In this document: in pieces, positions 27,573-36,317 of the stretch
Position numbering within the stretch: position 1 is the stretch's first letter
Layout of the letters: every line of letters starts with the position of its first letter
NCBI RefSeq assembly: GCF_963677685.1
Contig: NZ_OY782186.1
Coordinates: forward strand, 3,100,001 to 3,164,000
Direction: 5' to 3'
Source of the DNA: an uncultured Bacteroides sp.
Lineage (GTDB): Bacteria > Bacteroidota > Bacteroidia > Bacteroidales > Bacteroidaceae
DNA: 64,000 nucleotides
Notes under the pieces: generated by a model
The model's input: only the letters and a program-made list of their open reading frames with translations
The model's database searches: none
What the model was told of the DNA's origin: nothing
Program-made: the position numbers and the translations under genes

Positions 27573-28574
27573 ATGGCATTTACAATCGCTTTTTTCGGTA
27601 CGCAACCTTATGATGAATCATCTTTTAGTTCAAAAAACGCAGATTTTGGTTTTGAAATAAAATTTTTCAAGAGTCACCTCAACAAGAACAACGTCATCCT
27701 TACACAAGGCATGGATGCTGTTTGCATCTTTGTAAACGATGTAGCCGATACGGAAATAATACATGCCATGGCCGCTAACGGAGTAAAACTATTAGCACTA
27801 CGTTGTGCCGGATATAACAATGTAGATATTGATGCTGCTGTAGCTACGGGAATTAAAGTAGTACGAGTACCAGCCTATTCGCCTTATGCAGTTGCTGAAC
27901 ATACAGTTGCTCTAATGTTAGCATTGAATCGCAGAATTCCTCGTGCCACATGGAGAACGCGTGACGGAAATTTTTCCCTCAACGGGCTATTAGGTTTTGA
28001 TATGCATGGAAAAACAGCAGGTATTATTGGAACCGGTAAAATAGCTAAGATACTTATTCAGATTCTGAGAGGGTTTGGTATTAATATTTTAGCCTACGAT
28101 TTATATCCAGATCATAATTTCGCAAGAGAACATCAGGTAGTATATACATCCCTCGATGAATTATATCACAGTTCGGACATCATCTCTTTACATTGCCCGC
28201 TCACCGAAGAAACCCAATATCTTATCAATGATTATTCCATTAGCAAGATGAAAGAAGGGGTAATGATTATTAATACCGGACGAGGACAGCTTATACATAC
28301 AAATGCTCTGATAGAAGGTCTTAAAAAGAAAAAGATCGGCTATGCCGGATTAGATGTATATGAAGAAGAGAGTGATTACTTTTACGAAGACAAGTCCGAC
28401 CGCATCATTGATGATGATGTATTGGCTCGTCTGCTTTCATTCAATAATGTTATTGTAACCTCTCACCAAGCTTTCTTTACTAAAGAAGCTCTAGAAAATA
28501 TAGCCAACACAACATTGCAAAACATCAAAGATTTTATTGATCAAAAGTCTTTAACCAATGAAGTAAAAAAATGA
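27573..28574 (+). CDS. ldhA: D-2-hydroxyacid dehydrogenase (D-lactate dehydrogenase type)
   Basis: A 333-residue NAD-dependent dehydrogenase. Rossmann loop GIIGTGKIAK at about residues 146-155; active-site Arg in NTGRGQLIHT, Glu in GLDVYEEES, and catalytic His in VTSHQAFFT. The pattern FFGTQPYDESSF at the start is characteristic of LdhA proteins that reduce pyruvate to D-lactate. Its stop overlaps the pirin gene by 4 bp (ATGA), so these form an operon with pdxH. Confidence 0.92.
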   Translation: MAFTIAFFGTQPYDESSFSSKNADFGFEIKFFKSHLNKNNVILTQGMDAVCIFVNDVADTEIIHAMAANGVKLLALRCAGYNNVDIDAAVATGIKVVRVPAYSPYAVAEHTVALMLALNRRIPRATWRTRDGNFSLNGLLGFDMHGKTAGIIGTGKIAKILIQILRGFGINILAYDLYPDHNFAREHQVVYTSLDELYHSSDIISLHCPLTEETQYLINDYSISKMKEGVMIINTGRGQLIHTNALIEGLKKKKIGYAGLDVYEEESDYFYEDKSDRIIDDDVLARLLSFNNVIVTSHQAFFTKEALENIANTTLQNIKDFIDQKSLTNEVKK

Positions 28575-29275
28575 AAACCATTCTTTATAAAGCAAAAACC
28601 AGAGGACATGCTAAGTATGACTGGCTAGATAGCTACCACTCATTTAGCTTCGATACATACTATGATCCGGAGCGAATGAATTTTGGCGCATTAAGAGTCT
28701 TAAATGATGATTGGATTGCCCCTGAAACAGGCTTCGGTATGCATCCTCACAAAAACATGGAAATTGTCTCTATCCCCATTGAGGGATATCTTCAACATGG
28801 AGACAGTAAACAGAATGAACGCACCATTACCGCAGGAGACATACAGGTGATGAGTGCCGGAACAGGTATTATACACAGCGAACGCAACAATCATGCCTCC
28901 ATACCTGTAATCTCTCTTCAAATATGGATCATGCCTAAACAGCGAAATACTCCTCCCAAATATCAAGATTATGACATCAGGCCACTATTGAAAGAAAATG
29001 AACTGATAACAATCATCTCACCAGACGGGACAACAGAGGCTAGTCTACAACAAGATGCATGGTTCTCTATTGGAAAAATTGAAAATGGGAAAAAACTAAG
29101 CTACAAATTACATCAAGAGAACACCGGTGTATTTCTGTTTATGATTGAAGGAGCAGCACAAGTTGGAGAGAATAAATTATCTCGCAGAGACGCTATTGGT
29201 ATCTACCAAACAGACGAAATACAATTAGAAACTTTAGAAAACTCACATATACTCTTGATAGAAGTTCCTATGTGA
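28571..29275 (+). CDS. Pirin family protein
   Basis: A 234-residue bicupin. The N-terminal cupin holds the metal-binding residues in FGMHPHKNMEIVS, QHGDS and GTGIIHSERN (His, His, His, Glu). Bacterial pirins include quercetinases and modulators of pyruvate metabolism; the exact activity cannot be predicted. The ATGA overlap with ldhA and the 10-bp gap to pdxH show co-expression. Confidence 0.93.
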   Translation: MKTILYKAKTRGHAKYDWLDSYHSFSFDTYYDPERMNFGALRVLNDDWIAPETGFGMHPHKNMEIVSIPIEGYLQHGDSKQNERTITAGDIQVMSAGTGIIHSERNNHASIPVISLQIWIMPKQRNTPPKYQDYDIRPLLKENELITIISPDGTTEASLQQDAWFSIGKIENGKKLSYKLHQENTGVFLFMIEGAAQVGENKLSRRDAIGIYQTDEIQLETLENSHILLIEVPM

Positions 29276-29285
29276 AAACCATAAC

Positions 29286-29933
29286 ATGAAAATAGACCTT
29301 GCAAATATTCGACAAGAATATACCAAAGGCGGATTGAAAGAGAATGATTTGCCGCTAGACCCTCTCACTCTATTTGAAAAATGGCTCAATGAAGCTGTAG
29401 AGGCAAAAGTAGAAGAACCCACTGCCGTTATTGTCGGCACAGTAACCCCCGAGGGAACCCCTAGCACCCGTACTGTGTTATTAAAAGCATTACGTGAAGG
29501 AAAATTCGTATTCTATACAAATTATGAGAGTCGTAAAGGAAGTCATTTGGCACAAAATCCTCACATCTCTTTATCTTTCGTATGGCACGAATTAGAGCGT
29601 CAAATTCACATAGAAGGAGTCGCCTGCAAAGTAAAACCGGAAGAATCTGATGCTTACTTCAAAACCCGTCCTTACAAAAGTAGGGTTGGAGCACGAATAT
29701 CTCCTCAGAGTCGCCCGATCAATAGTCGGGTAGAAATCATGCGGCAATTTGTTACCGAAGCTGCCCGTTGGATAGGGCGAGAAGTAGAGCGCCCTTCCAA
29801 TTGGGGAGGCTATGAAGTCACTCCTACCCGTATAGAATTTTGGCAAGGACGACCTAGCAGACTTCATGATCGTTTTCTGTATACGCTCCAAGAGAATGAG
29901 AATATATGGCAACATAGACGATTAGCTCCCTAA
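29286..29933 (+). CDS. pdxH: Pyridoxamine 5'-phosphate oxidase
   Basis: A 215-residue FMN enzyme making pyridoxal 5'-phosphate. Motifs: RTVLLKALREGKFVFYTNYE, SRKGSHLAQNPH, RQIHIEGVACKV, and the C-terminal FWQGRPSRLHDRF with substrate-binding residues. Full length. It is the last gene before a strong terminator. Confidence 0.96.
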   Translation: MKIDLANIRQEYTKGGLKENDLPLDPLTLFEKWLNEAVEAKVEEPTAVIVGTVTPEGTPSTRTVLLKALREGKFVFYTNYESRKGSHLAQNPHISLSFVWHELERQIHIEGVACKVKPEESDAYFKTRPYKSRVGARISPQSRPINSRVEIMRQFVTEAARWIGREVERPSNWGGYEVTPTRIEFWQGRPSRLHDRFLYTLQENENIWQHRRLAP

Positions 29934-29943
29934 ATATAAATAA

Positions 29944-29977
29944 AAGTGGCAGAAACAAAACAAAGTTACTGCCACTT
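29944..29977 (+). terminator. Intrinsic terminator after pdxH
   Basis: AAGTGGCAG (29944-29952) pairs with CTGCCACTT (29969-29977), followed by CTTTTTTT. Confidence 0.9.
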
Positions 29978-30047
29978 CTTTTTTTATTGAAACAATATAA
30001 AAGAAATCTCTTCATTATTCCTATTTTTACAAATCAAACTGAACATC

Positions 30048-30779
30048 ATGAAATTAACTTATATCTATCATAGTGGTTTTGCTATTGAAACCAAAGATGT
30101 GACAGTCATTATTGACTATTACAAAGATTCTGAAGAAGCGACAGCTAACAAAGGGGTTATTCACGACCGATTGATTCATAACTCGGGAAAACTATATGTT
30201 CTTTCCTCTCACTTCCATCCTGATCACTTCAATAGAGATATACTAAGCTGGAAAGAGACTCGCCCGGATATACAATACATATTTTCAAAAGACATCCTCC
30301 AACATCGAAGAGCGAACAAAGAAGAGGGTATTTACATCGATAAACTTCAAGTATATGAAGATGAGACACTTCGGATACAAGCTTTCGGATCAACAGATTC
30401 AGGTATCTCTTTCCTTATCGAACTTCAAGGAATAAAAATTTTCCATGCAGGCGACTTAAACAACTGGCATTGGAGTGAGGAGTCAAGCGAAAAAGAAATA
30501 AAAAAAGCAGAAGGAGATTTTCTCGCCGAATTAAAATTATTGAAAGAAACAGCTCCTCAAATAGACCTAGTTATGTTCCCTGTTGATTCAAGATTAGGAA
30601 AAGACTATTATAGAGGAGCGAAACAGTTCGTTGAACAAATAAAAACTTCTATATTTGTCCCAATGCATTTTGCGGAAGATTATGCAGGAGGCAATGCGTT
30701 TGAACATACAGCCATAGAAAACGGATGCCAATTTATCAACATAACACATAGAGGACAGAGTTTCGATATTAATAAATAA
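30048..30779 (+). CDS. MBL-fold metal-dependent hydrolase
   Basis: A 243-residue metallo-beta-lactamase-fold protein. LSSHFHPDHFNRDI carries the HxHxDH zinc motif, FHAGDLNNWHW supplies the bridging Asp region and VPMHFAEDY a C-terminal His. No signal peptide, so it is cytoplasmic; it resembles UlaG-like hydrolases rather than true beta-lactamases. It lies 15 bp before the DUF4468 gene and is probably co-transcribed with it. Confidence 0.9.
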   Translation: MKLTYIYHSGFAIETKDVTVIIDYYKDSEEATANKGVIHDRLIHNSGKLYVLSSHFHPDHFNRDILSWKETRPDIQYIFSKDILQHRRANKEEGIYIDKLQVYEDETLRIQAFGSTDSGISFLIELQGIKIFHAGDLNNWHWSEESSEKEIKKAEGDFLAELKLLKETAPQIDLVMFPVDSRLGKDYYRGAKQFVEQIKTSIFVPMHFAEDYAGGNAFEHTAIENGCQFINITHRGQSFDINK

Positions 30780-30794
30780 AAAGTATATACAATT

Positions 30795-31994
30795 ATGAAC
30801 AAGTTAACACATCTACTGACAGTCATTTTTCTTCTCTGCCTGCCAGTTGCTATGCAAGCTCAAGAGGAAGAAAACGACAAAAAAGAAGATATGAGCAAAT
30901 ATCTGGCAGGAGCTGTACCTGAAGTAGAAGGAAGAGTCGTTTTCTCTCAAGAGTATGACCTTCCGGGAGTCTCAAAAGAACAAATATTTGATAGGACATT
31001 GACCTGGATGCAGAAAAGATTGCAGAAAAATAAAAATATAAGTAGAGTCGTTTACTCTGACAAAACAAAAGGCATGATAGCCGGATTAGGAAAAGAATAT
31101 ATCATATTCAAATCAACAGCCCTCTCATTAGACAGAACATTAATCAATTATCAGCTCACAGTAACATGTCTTACAGGCAAATGTATACTAAAAATAGAAA
31201 AGATACGCTATACCTATCAGGAGAAGGAAAAATATACGGCTGAAGAATGGATCACAGATAAATATGCCTTAAACAAAGCCCAAACTAAATTAGTCCGTGG
31301 ACTATCCAAATTCCGTATTAAAACAATAGACTTTGTCAACAAAATGTTTAGTAGCGCAGAAAAAGCAATAGGAGTAGTTCAAGCCTCTACAAACCAATCA
31401 AGCAACGTAACAATAGTACGCGCCAAACCTGATATAAGTAACATACCTGCCATCAGCACAACTAATAATTCAGTTTCGACAGCAAGTATACCGGGATATA
31501 AACAAATAGCACCCAATAAAATCCCAGGCAACATAATAAAACTACTTTCGCAAGACTGGATGTTGATAACAGCCGGCAATAACGATAAATTTAATATGAT
31601 GACTGCTAGTTGGGGAGGATTAGGAGTATTGTATGATAAGCCAGTAGCATTCTGTTTTATCAATCCTACCCGCTATACCTATCAACTGATGGAAACAAAC
31701 GATACTTATACCTTAACATTCTATACAGAAGCCTATCGCGAGGCACTTAACTACTGCGGAAGCAATTCAGGTAGAAATGGTAATAAGGTTAAAGGTAGCG
31801 GACTAACTCCCATAACCACTCCCGCAGGAAGTAAAGCCTTTGGTGAAGCTTGGCTTATTATAGAGTGCCGCAAGTTGGTATCCCAATCACTCATTCCTGA
31901 AGCTGTTTCCGACCCCAAAGTAAAAGAGGCATGGGCAGGAAAACAGATGCACAAAATGTACATTGGTGAGATTATCAATGTATGGGTTAAATAA
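30795..31994 (+). CDS. DUF4468 domain fused to flavin reductase-like domain, exported
   Basis: A 399-residue protein with a signal peptide ending VAMQAQ (about residue 23). Residues about 45-185 fit the DUF4468 pattern (RVVFSQEYDLPGVSKEQIFD, YSDKTKGMIAGLGKEYI), a TBP-like fold common in Bacteroidetes. Residues about 250-399 fit the FMN-binding split barrel of flavin reductases (LLSQDWMLITAGNNDKFNMM, TASWGGLG, CFINPTRYTY). It is an unusual pairing for an exported protein. It sits between an MBL hydrolase and a VOC protein with short gaps (15 and 17 bp). Confidence 0.82.
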   Translation: MNKLTHLLTVIFLLCLPVAMQAQEEENDKKEDMSKYLAGAVPEVEGRVVFSQEYDLPGVSKEQIFDRTLTWMQKRLQKNKNISRVVYSDKTKGMIAGLGKEYIIFKSTALSLDRTLINYQLTVTCLTGKCILKIEKIRYTYQEKEKYTAEEWITDKYALNKAQTKLVRGLSKFRIKTIDFVNKMFSSAEKAIGVVQASTNQSSNVTIVRAKPDISNIPAISTTNNSVSTASIPGYKQIAPNKIPGNIIKLLSQDWMLITAGNNDKFNMMTASWGGLGVLYDKPVAFCFINPTRYTYQLMETNDTYTLTFYTEAYREALNYCGSNSGRNGNKVKGSGLTPITTPAGSKAFGEAWLIIECRKLVSQSLIPEAVSDPKVKEAWAGKQMHKMYIGEIINVWVK

Positions 31995-32011
31995 AAAAAA
32001 GAAAAGAAACA

Positions 32012-32389
32012 ATGGAAATAAAAAGTAGATTTGATCATTTCAATATCAACGTTACCAATTTGGAACGCAGTATCGCTTTCTATGAAAAAGCATTAGGTTT
32101 AAAAGAACATCATCGTAAAGAAGCAAAAGATGGCTCTTTTACTTTGGTTTACCTAACAGATAATGCCACAGGTTTCTTATTAGAGCTTACCTGTCTCAAA
32201 GAGCATATACAGCCCTACGAACTAGGAGAAAATGAAAGCCATTTATGCTTTCGTGTAGAAGGAGACTATGATGAGATTCGTAAATATCACAAAGAACTAA
32301 ATTGTGTTTGTTTTGAAAACACATCAATGGGACTTTACTTCATAATTGACCCTGATGGTTATTGGATTGAAATCTTACCAGTAAAATAA
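32012..32389 (+). CDS. VOC-family protein (lactoylglutathione lyase-like)
   Basis: A 125-residue single VOC unit. FDHFNINVTNLERSIAFYEK opens the fold with a metal-ligand His, LLELTC carries a Glu, and LYFIIDPDGYWIEI ends with the expected Glu. It resembles glyoxalase I, but substrate is not assignable. It is the last gene of the 30048-32389 run, followed by a terminator. Confidence 0.88.
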   Translation: MEIKSRFDHFNINVTNLERSIAFYEKALGLKEHHRKEAKDGSFTLVYLTDNATGFLLELTCLKEHIQPYELGENESHLCFRVEGDYDEIRKYHKELNCVCFENTSMGLYFIIDPDGYWIEILPVK

Positions 32390-32409
32390 GTAAAACTTAC
32401 CAATAAAAA

Positions 32410-32444
32410 TAGCCGGATCATTTCATGTTAGAAATGTCCGGCTA
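32410..32444 (+). terminator. Intrinsic terminator after the VOC gene
   Basis: TAGCCGGA (32410-32417) pairs with TCCGGCTA (32437-32444), with an inner ATTTC/GAAAT helix, then CTTTTTTG. Confidence 0.88.
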
Positions 32445-32473
32445 CTTTTTTGTATTTATAAGATTTTCGTTGA

Positions 32474-32665
32474 CTATTTACGTCTGCTAGCACGCTTTTG
32501 CCTTATCTCCGCTTTCATCTTAGCAGCGCCCGAACCGTGCAACCCTTTTATATAGGTCGCCTTCTTTGCTTTAGTCTTCACCTTAGGCTTTGCTTTACCT
32601 TTCTCAGGTTCTTTTGCTTTACCTTTAAAGACAATACCACCCATTATTGCATCTTCTACGCTCAT
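32474..32665 (-). CDS. Small Lys-rich basic protein
   Basis: A 63-residue protein of strongly basic composition. Residues 14-38 are a Lys/Pro/Ala-rich linker (KGKAKEPEKGKAKPKVKTK), and the C-terminus (GSGAAKMKAEIRQKRASRRK) is Arg/Lys-rich and probably helical. Such proteins usually bind nucleic acid or ribosomes. I recognise similar short frames in Bacteroides but no named family. A perfect -7 element 27 bp upstream supports it being real. Confidence 0.65.
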   Translation of the reverse strand: MSVEDAIMGGIVFKGKAKEPEKGKAKPKVKTKAKKATYIKGLHGSGAAKMKAEIRQKRASRRK

Positions 32666-32692
32666 ATAATTTCTTTATTCATATTATGTCGA

Positions 32693-32700
32693 CAAAGATA
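32693..32700 (-). promoter_or_regulatory. -7 element for the small basic protein gene
   Basis: Reads TATCTTTG on the minus strand, 27 bp upstream of the start at 32665. Confidence 0.65.
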
Positions 32701-32732
32701 AGTGTTTTTTATATATAAACAGTATTTATCAG

Positions 32733-32740
32733 TATCTTTG
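32733..32740 (+). promoter_or_regulatory. -7 element for the methyltransferase gene
   Basis: TATCTTTG, 24 bp upstream of the ATG at 32765, divergent from the element at 32693-32700. Confidence 0.65.
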
Positions 32741-32764
32741 CCGATTAGTAAATGACAACAATTA

Positions 32765-33505
32765 ATGAAAGCAAATCTACTCACTGCCGACAAAGACCCT
32801 ATGGGAGCAGCTATAGCTGATTATTTCGCCAACCACAAAGCAGATCGCTTACGAGTATTTTCTTCCTCATTTGATGAAGATGAGATACCGGTTAAAGACC
32901 TATTTCGCACAGAAGCAAACATGCCAATAATAGAACGAACCGCATTACAATTGGCCGAGGGAAAAATCCTTGATGTTGGTGCGGGCAGCGGTTGTCACGC
33001 CCTAGCACTTCAAAAAGCTAGTAAGAAAGTTTGCGCTATTGATATCTCTCCTCTGGCAGTAGATGTGATGAAACAGAGAGGAGTTAAAGATGCCCGTCTC
33101 ATTAACCTGTTTGATGAAACTTTCAGTGAACAGTTCGACACAATACTATTGCTCATGAACGGCTCCGGCATCATAGGAAAAATAGAGAACCTTCCGGACT
33201 TCTTCCTTAAAATGAAACAGTTGCTTAATCCCAATGGATTTATATTACTAGACTCAAGCGATCTTCGCTACCTATTTGAAGAAGAAGATGGCAGCTACCT
33301 GATTGACATAGCCGGAGATTATTACGGAGAAGTAGACTTTCAAATGCAATACAAAAATATAAAAGGTAATACATTCGACTGGCTATATATTGACTTCCAA
33401 ACCCTCAGTCTATATGCCACTCAGCATGGTTTTACCGCTGAGCTTATAAAAGAAGGTAAACATTACGACTATCTGGCCAAACTCAGCTTACCCTCAAGAA
33501 ATTAA
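32765..33505 (+). CDS. Class I SAM-dependent methyltransferase
   Basis: A 246-residue cytosolic protein. Motif I is ILDVGAGSGCHAL (residues about 69-81), followed by VCAIDISPLAVDVMKQRG with the acidic ribose-binding residue, and FDTILLLMNGSGIIG as motif II/III. The substrate is not recognisable. It is a single gene ending in a hairpin shared with the converging thioredoxin-like gene. Confidence 0.88.
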   Translation: MKANLLTADKDPMGAAIADYFANHKADRLRVFSSSFDEDEIPVKDLFRTEANMPIIERTALQLAEGKILDVGAGSGCHALALQKASKKVCAIDISPLAVDVMKQRGVKDARLINLFDETFSEQFDTILLLMNGSGIIGKIENLPDFFLKMKQLLNPNGFILLDSSDLRYLFEEEDGSYLIDIAGDYYGEVDFQMQYKNIKGNTFDWLYIDFQTLSLYATQHGFTAELIKEGKHYDYLAKLSLPSRN

Positions 33506-33510
33506 CAAGA

Positions 33511-33553
33511 CCATGAAAAATAGATATTAAAACGTTAGATCTATTTCTCATGG
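33511..33553. terminator. Hairpin between converging methyltransferase and thioredoxin-like genes
   Basis: 33511-33525 and 33539-33553 pair over 15 bp with one mismatch (CCATGA/TCATGG ends). There is no strong T run, so factor-independent termination is uncertain. Confidence 0.55.
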
Positions 33554-33584
33554 CCTTATATTCGATTCTCAAAGCTTTGTTTTA

Positions 33585-34145
33585 CTATTCCATCAGCATA
33601 GCATCAATCTTTTGAACCAAAGAGTTGAACTCTGGCTCATTATACAAACGAGTTAGTTTAACGATGCGACCGGTAGAATCAATCAGTACATTTCGGGTTA
33701 TCCCTGAATCACGCAAAGCATATTTTGCGTAAATATCGGCCCCAGGATCCAGTCCCAAGGGGTAAGTAATACCTACACTTTTAGCAAATCCAATAACTTT
33801 ATCCAGCGGTTCATCTCTATCAATCCCTACCAGTACAAAATTACCATCACCCTTATGTCTTTGCCAAATATCCCGTTCAATAAAAGGCATCTCTTTACGA
33901 CACACGCCACACCAACTGGCAGTAAACTGCAGCATTACAACTTTGCCACGCAAAGCAGAAAGAGTAACTTGTGTACCATCAGTTAGAGTCACAGTGAAAT
34001 CAGGTGCTATATCTCCTACTCGAACAATATATCCCACACTATCGGCTTTTACCCCCTGTACATCATTCATCTTTTGAGCAAAGACTTGACCACCTGCTAG
34101 CGAAAACAAGCAGAAAGCAATCGAAAAAAATATTGTTTTCTTCAT
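33585..34145 (-). CDS. TlpA-like thioredoxin-fold protein, exported
   Basis: Met at 34145 (MKKTIFFSIA) is preferred to the frame start at 34172; a -7 element lies 24 bp upstream. It gives 186 residues with a signal peptide ending QVFAQ. The redox motif is TASWCGVCRKEMPF (Cys-Gly-Val-Cys), preceded by VGDIAPDFTVTLTDG, which is the AhpC/TSA-Redoxin pattern. It likely reduces disulfides in the periplasm. Single gene. Confidence 0.9.
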   Translation of the reverse strand: MKKTIFFSIAFCLFSLAGGQVFAQKMNDVQGVKADSVGYIVRVGDIAPDFTVTLTDGTQVTLSALRGKVVMLQFTASWCGVCRKEMPFIERDIWQRHKGDGNFVLVGIDRDEPLDKVIGFAKSVGITYPLGLDPGADIYAKYALRDSGITRNVLIDSTGRIVKLTRLYNEPEFNSLVQKIDAMLME

Positions 34146-34169
34146 TCCTTTATTATTTTTATTCACTAA

Positions 34170-34177
34170 CAAAAGTA
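34170..34177 (-). promoter_or_regulatory. -7 element for the thioredoxin-like gene
   Basis: Reads TACTTTTG on the minus strand, 24 bp upstream of the start at 34145. Confidence 0.5.
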
Positions 34178-34265
34178 GCTAAAACAAATGATACACCCAA
34201 TACCATATAGATGGTAAATTACTCTTTATTTAGTAACATGTGCCTATAACTTAATGAAAATCGAA

Positions 34266-35264
34266 TCATTTATTCACCAATCGCAAGCCATTTTCTTTAT
34301 ATCTGGCCCCAATCAAAGGATATTTTTTAAGTAATACCTCTATTTTATCCATATCCGAAGGTAACAATTGCACATCAGCTCCACCCGCATTTTCTTCTAG
34401 ATATTTCCTCCTCTTCGTACCCGGTATAGGGATGATATTATCTCCCTGATGCAGTACCCATCCTAAAGCCAATTGAGCAGGAGTAATACCTTTCTCTTTG
34501 GCTAATAAAGCAAACTCAGCCGCCAATCTCTGGTTATTATCCAAGTGTTCTCCACTGTATCGTGGCAAACTTCTTCGAAAATCATCATCAGCCAATTCAG
34601 TCACATTCAGTGTATTCGTCATCAATCCTCTGCCTAGTGGACAAAACGGAACTAATGTAACACCTAATTCACGTATAGTGGCAAACATTTCTCGTTCCAA
34701 ATCGCGAGTCAACAAAGAATACTCACTCTGCAAAGCAGCGATAGGATGAACAGCACACGCTTTTCTCAGCGATTCTGGCGAGCACTCACTTAACCCTAGA
34801 TAACGAACCTTACCCTCTTTTACCAAGTCAGCCATAGCACCCACCGTTTCTTCAATAGGTACATCAGGATCTGTTCGATGCGCATAATACAAGTCGATAG
34901 TCTCTATGCCCAGTCGTTTCAAGCTATTCTCCACAGCTTGTTTCATCCATTTCGGAGAACCATCCACACGCGTATCTCCGGCAAAAACACTGGTGCTCCC
35001 TTCATTGAGCCTAAACCCGAACTTGGTAGCAATAAATACCTTCTCACGATTTGAAGTCAAAACTTTAGAGATCAACTCCTCATTTCTTCCATTTCCATAC
35101 ACATCCGCTGTATCCCAGAAATTAATGCCAAGATCCAATGCCTTATGCAGCGTAGCAATACTTTCCTGTTCATCACCCACTCCGTAAGCGGCACTCATAC
35201 CCATACACCCTAAACCAATGGCAGACAATTGTACATCTGTCTTACCTAATTTTCTATATTTCAT
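34266..35264 (-). CDS. Aldo/keto reductase
   Basis: A 332-residue NADPH-dependent (beta/alpha)8 reductase. Catalytic tetrad regions: Asp-Tyr in [11 protein letters not shown], Lys in FIATKFGF, His in YYAHRTDPD. The cofactor-binding [18 protein letters not shown] is present. It resembles the AKR13/YakC-like group. The divergent AraC regulator gene is not adjacent in the usual way: both are read leftwards with 107 bp between, so control by it is possible only by inference. Confidence 0.93.
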   Translation of the reverse strand: MKYRKLGKTDVQLSAIGLGCMGMSAAYGVGDEQESIATLHKALDLGINFWDTADVYGNGRNEELISKVLTSNREKVFIATKFGFRLNEGSTSVFAGDTRVDGSPKWMKQAVENSLKRLGIETIDLYYAHRTDPDVPIEETVGAMADLVKEGKVRYLGLSECSPESLRKACAVHPIAALQSEYSLLTRDLEREMFATIRELGVTLVPFCPLGRGLMTNTLNVTELADDDFRRSLPRYSGEHLDNNQRLAAEFALLAKEKGITPAQLALGWVLHQGDNIIPIPGTKRRKYLEENAGGADVQLLPSDMDKIEVLLKKYPLIGARYKENGLRLVNK

Positions 35265-35286
35265 AATTCCACAATTTTTGATGCAA

Positions 35287-35294
35287 CAAAAATA
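35287..35294 (-). promoter_or_regulatory. -7 element for the aldo/keto reductase gene
   Basis: Reads TATTTTTG on the minus strand, 22 bp upstream of the start. Confidence 0.5.
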
Positions 35295-35371
35295 GAAGAA
35301 AAGAGAAACAGAGGGATTACACTATTCAAACAAGAAACTATATTATTCAAACATCCCTTTTTCACAAAGAG

Positions 35372-36268
35372 TTATGCTCTTACAGAACCCGGAGTTTTGC
35401 CAGTATGTTTACGATAGAAGTTATTAAAATAAGAAGCAGTCTCAAAGCCGAGGCTGTAGCCTATTTCAGCTACAGTGTGGTTTGTATGAAGTAACAATTG
35501 AGTAGTTTCTTTAACAACCCTCTCAGCAATCCATTCAGTGGTAGTCTTGCCGGTAACCTCCTTTATAGCCCTATTCAAATGATTCACATGAACAGAAAGC
35601 CTTTCAGCGTAATCCGTAGCTGTACGCAAAGATAACGGTTCTTTTGATACATCTACAGGAAATTGTCTCTCCATCAGTTCAAAAAAGATCTCTGATATAC
35701 GTTCAGAAGCATTACGATGGGCTACATAAGTATTACCCGATTCCATCTTCATCGCTTCATGGATTAGTAGATGCAAATAAGAACGCAACACATCAAGTTT
35801 ATGAGAATAATCCGACTTTATTTCTTCCATCATTTTCTGATAAACCTCGTTAATGAATGCCAAGCGTGTCTCATCTAAAAAGAAAACCTTATCACTATTG
35901 ATTTTGAATAACGGGGTGTCTGCTAACGATTCCTTTCGCTCATCCGTCTTCACAAATTCCTCATTAAAGATACAAAAAAAACCCTTTTGTATCTCACTGG
36001 TAGACTCCCATGCATAAGGAATCAAAGGATTAGAAAACAGCAAAGCAGGACGATCAATAGAAACCCACTTATCAGCATAATAAAGTTTTCCTTTCCCAAT
36101 TATCAAGGTTACTTTATAGAAGTTACGATAACTAAAGCGTACCGTTCCAAAATTACATTTACGAGGAAAGACATTGAAATAAGGTTTCGTCCAATCATAC
36201 AACTCATCATCCAAAGCCTCAGCAAGTTGGATGCGTTCATAAAATTGCTTTATATTCTCTGTATTCAT
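35372..36268 (-). CDS. AraC-family transcriptional regulator
   Basis: Met at 36268 (MNTENIKQFYERIQ) gives 298 residues; the frame opens at 36292. The N-terminal half is a cupin-like sensor region (FGTVRFSYRNFYKVTLIIGK). The C-terminal 100 residues hold two helix-turn-helix motifs, LSVHVNHLNRAIKEVTGKT and VAEIGYSLGFETASYFNNFY, then RKHTGKTPGSVR. Upstream genes of the aldo/keto reductase kind are common targets. The cognate signal is unknown. Confidence 0.92.
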   Translation of the reverse strand: MNTENIKQFYERIQLAEALDDELYDWTKPYFNVFPRKCNFGTVRFSYRNFYKVTLIIGKGKLYYADKWVSIDRPALLFSNPLIPYAWESTSEIQKGFFCIFNEEFVKTDERKESLADTPLFKINSDKVFFLDETRLAFINEVYQKMMEEIKSDYSHKLDVLRSYLHLLIHEAMKMESGNTYVAHRNASERISEIFFELMERQFPVDVSKEPLSLRTATDYAERLSVHVNHLNRAIKEVTGKTTTEWIAERVVKETTQLLLHTNHTVAEIGYSLGFETASYFNNFYRKHTGKTPGSVRA

Positions 36269-36317
36269 AATTTTCTTATAAAACCCATCCAAGCAGCACC
36301 ATAAGATCCCCAGTTAA

